From a virus: DNA of 29,602 nucleotides. Positions within the stretch are counted from its first letter, which is position 1. Every line of letters starts with the position of its first letter. The notes under the pieces were generated by a model. That model worked only from the letters and a program-made list of their open reading frames with translations, was not told the DNA's origin and ran no database searches. Below are positions 28,709-29,602 of the stretch, one piece after another. The stretch covers positions 1-29,602 of IMG/VR virus record IMGVR_UViG_3300035698_005654; one strand, 5' to 3'. Both the position numbers and the translations under genes were made by a program.

Positions 28709-29602
28709 TTACGCTTCCCCTACAGAGTTGATCTTATTGCCTACGATCTTTTCTATCTTCTTGTTTGCCATGAGATTTTTCGACCACCGATCTATATCTT
28801 CTTTCCATTTTTTAGAACGCTTCTTCATAGAGAAAGATGATATGTCCATGCCCGTATCTTTCGGATAGACCCATACGGCGACCGGCTGAATCGTCGCGGC
28901 GTTTCCAAGTTTCGGAACGCGGATCGCGGCTTCATGCTCCAACTCAGAGTTGAAGATATAGACATCGCCTTTCCCGGCATTATCTACCCACGCACGAATC
29001 TCATCATATTCTCCTTCGTCCATAGCGTCCAATACTTCGCGGGGCGTTGGATTTTTGTAGATTGATATGGGAGTCCCCTCATCGCCTTTTTTCATGGCAA
29101 GATATGCTTCGTTTAGGAAACTCTTTATGTCAGATGCCTGTTTTGCTACATTGAATGGGGCAAAGTTTTTATTTGCCATGAGATTTTTCTTTATGCCCGG
29201 CAGAAGTTTCTTTGCTTTGGCAAATGATATTCCACCACCGATTGATTCTTCGCCGGTAATCCATACGGTCTTTCGCGGTTTCCATGCGAGAGAAACGCCG
29301 ACCGGGATTCCCTTCAAGAATCCTTTCATATACCCATAGGCATAGTGATGTAGAAACGCACCGTCCCACATATAGACATCGCCCCTGCCAAGATCGTCCA
29401 CGAAAAATCTCATGCCGTTGTCTTTGTGTGAATATTCCTCATCCTTCATATACTTCAGCATTTCTGAGTTTGTCGGATTCTTGAATATTGTCAGCGGATT
29501 GGACTTATAGAAAAATGTCGGGTCGCTCTGATCGCCTTTGGGCAAATCTTGGTTCGACACTTCTAGCGTCTTGAAGTATTTCTCTTTGATATAGTGTTTG
29601 AA
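28709..29602 (-). CDS. Two-domain paralog (5' end outside the window)
   Basis: Reading continues to the window edge, and the 14 codons before an internal GTG at 29560 encode FKHYIKEKYFKTLE. This matches the tags of the neighbours (I-K-E-K-Y), so the true start lies beyond the window and the GTG is not it. Domain 1 has IFKNPTNSEM, FVDDLGRGDVYMWDGAFLHH and KKNLMANKNF. A second tag-like stretch, IKSFLNEAYLAM, precedes domain 2: IYKNPTPREV, WVDNAGKGDVYIF, H and WSKNLMANKKIEK. The function is unknown. The repeat of tag plus domain within one chain again suggests a gene fusion. Confidence 0.75.
   Translation of the reverse strand, partial: FKHYIKEKYFKTLEVSNQDLPKGDQSDPTFFYKSNPLTIFKNPTNSEMLKYMKDEEYSHKDNGMRFFVDDLGRGDVYMWDGAFLHHYAYGYMKGFLKGIPVGVSLAWKPRKTVWITGEESIGGGISFAKAKKLLPGIKKNLMANKNFAPFNVAKQASDIKSFLNEAYLAMKKGDEGTPISIYKNPTPREVLDAMDEGEYDEIRAWVDNAGKGDVYIFNSELEHEAAIRVPKLGNAATIQPVAVWVYPKDTGMDISSFSMKKRSKKWKEDIDRWSKNLMANKKIEKIVGNKINSVGEA

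Noticed and set aside
24050-29602. CRISPR array or DNA-level tandem repeat
   Set aside because: The repetition is at protein level with long, diverged units; no short regularly spaced identical repeats were seen anywhere in the window.

Overview
The window is part of the genome of a T4-like contractile-tailed phage (myovirus). The evidence is a baseplate-wedge gene run on the minus strand (gp25, gp6, a gp7-like protein, gp8 and a DUF4815 protein), a second minus-strand tail run (gp19/gp54-like tube protein, gp26, gp51-like, a probable tape measure) and a gp32-type single-stranded-DNA-binding protein on the plus strand. The gp25 and gp8 sequences, and the gp25-gp6 adjacency, look closer to marine cyanophage-type relatives than to coliphage T4 itself. 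The host cannot be named. The plus-strand genes have consensus sigma70-type promoters and rRNA-like boxA motifs, which suggests a Gram-negative bacterium.

Layout. 1-9568 (minus strand) is a late operon, read from right to left: gp25, gp6, gp7-like, gp8, DUF4815 (cut by the window edge). A perfect T4-type late promoter octamer abuts the gp25 start codon. 9569-10510 has no confident gene. It holds a rightward promoter followed by three consecutive structured RNA elements, two of them preceded by boxA-like sequences. This looks like an antitermination or processing leader for the rightward operon. 10511-14924 and 14965-19401 (plus strand) are tightly packed, mostly small genes with ATGA/TAATG overlaps. 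Recognisable products are a SLOG-fold protein, a metallophosphoesterase, an Nmad1/DUF1599-like protein, a membrane-anchored SleB-type lysin and several tiny membrane proteins. A perfect consensus promoter starts the second half. 19579-20565 is gp32 with its own consensus promoter, an A/C-rich leader and an intrinsic terminator.

20631-24043 (minus strand) carries the tail assembly genes. gp26 and the gp51-like frame are joined by a T-TTT-TTT slippery heptamer, like tail-assembly chaperones ahead of a tape measure. 24050-29602 (minus strand, continuing beyond the window) is the most unusual region: nine consecutive genes carrying eleven copies of one small domain (a YKNP[ST] motif, then D-x-G-x-GD-[LV]-Y, then a late His and a C-terminal W-x-KN-[IL]-x-x-N segment). 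Most of these proteins begin with a short tag ending in [IL]-x-E-K-[WFY]. That tag resembles the capsid-targeting peptides that T4 prohead protease removes from internal head proteins. I infer, without proof, a family of packaged and possibly injected proteins expanded by tandem duplication. One member is broken by a 20-nt insertion that forms a perfect palindrome.

How it fits together: leftward late transcription makes the baseplate, tail and the paralog array. Rightward transcription makes accessory, host-interaction, lysis-related and DNA-replication proteins under host-type promoters, with a structured RNA leader that may keep RNA polymerase from terminating.
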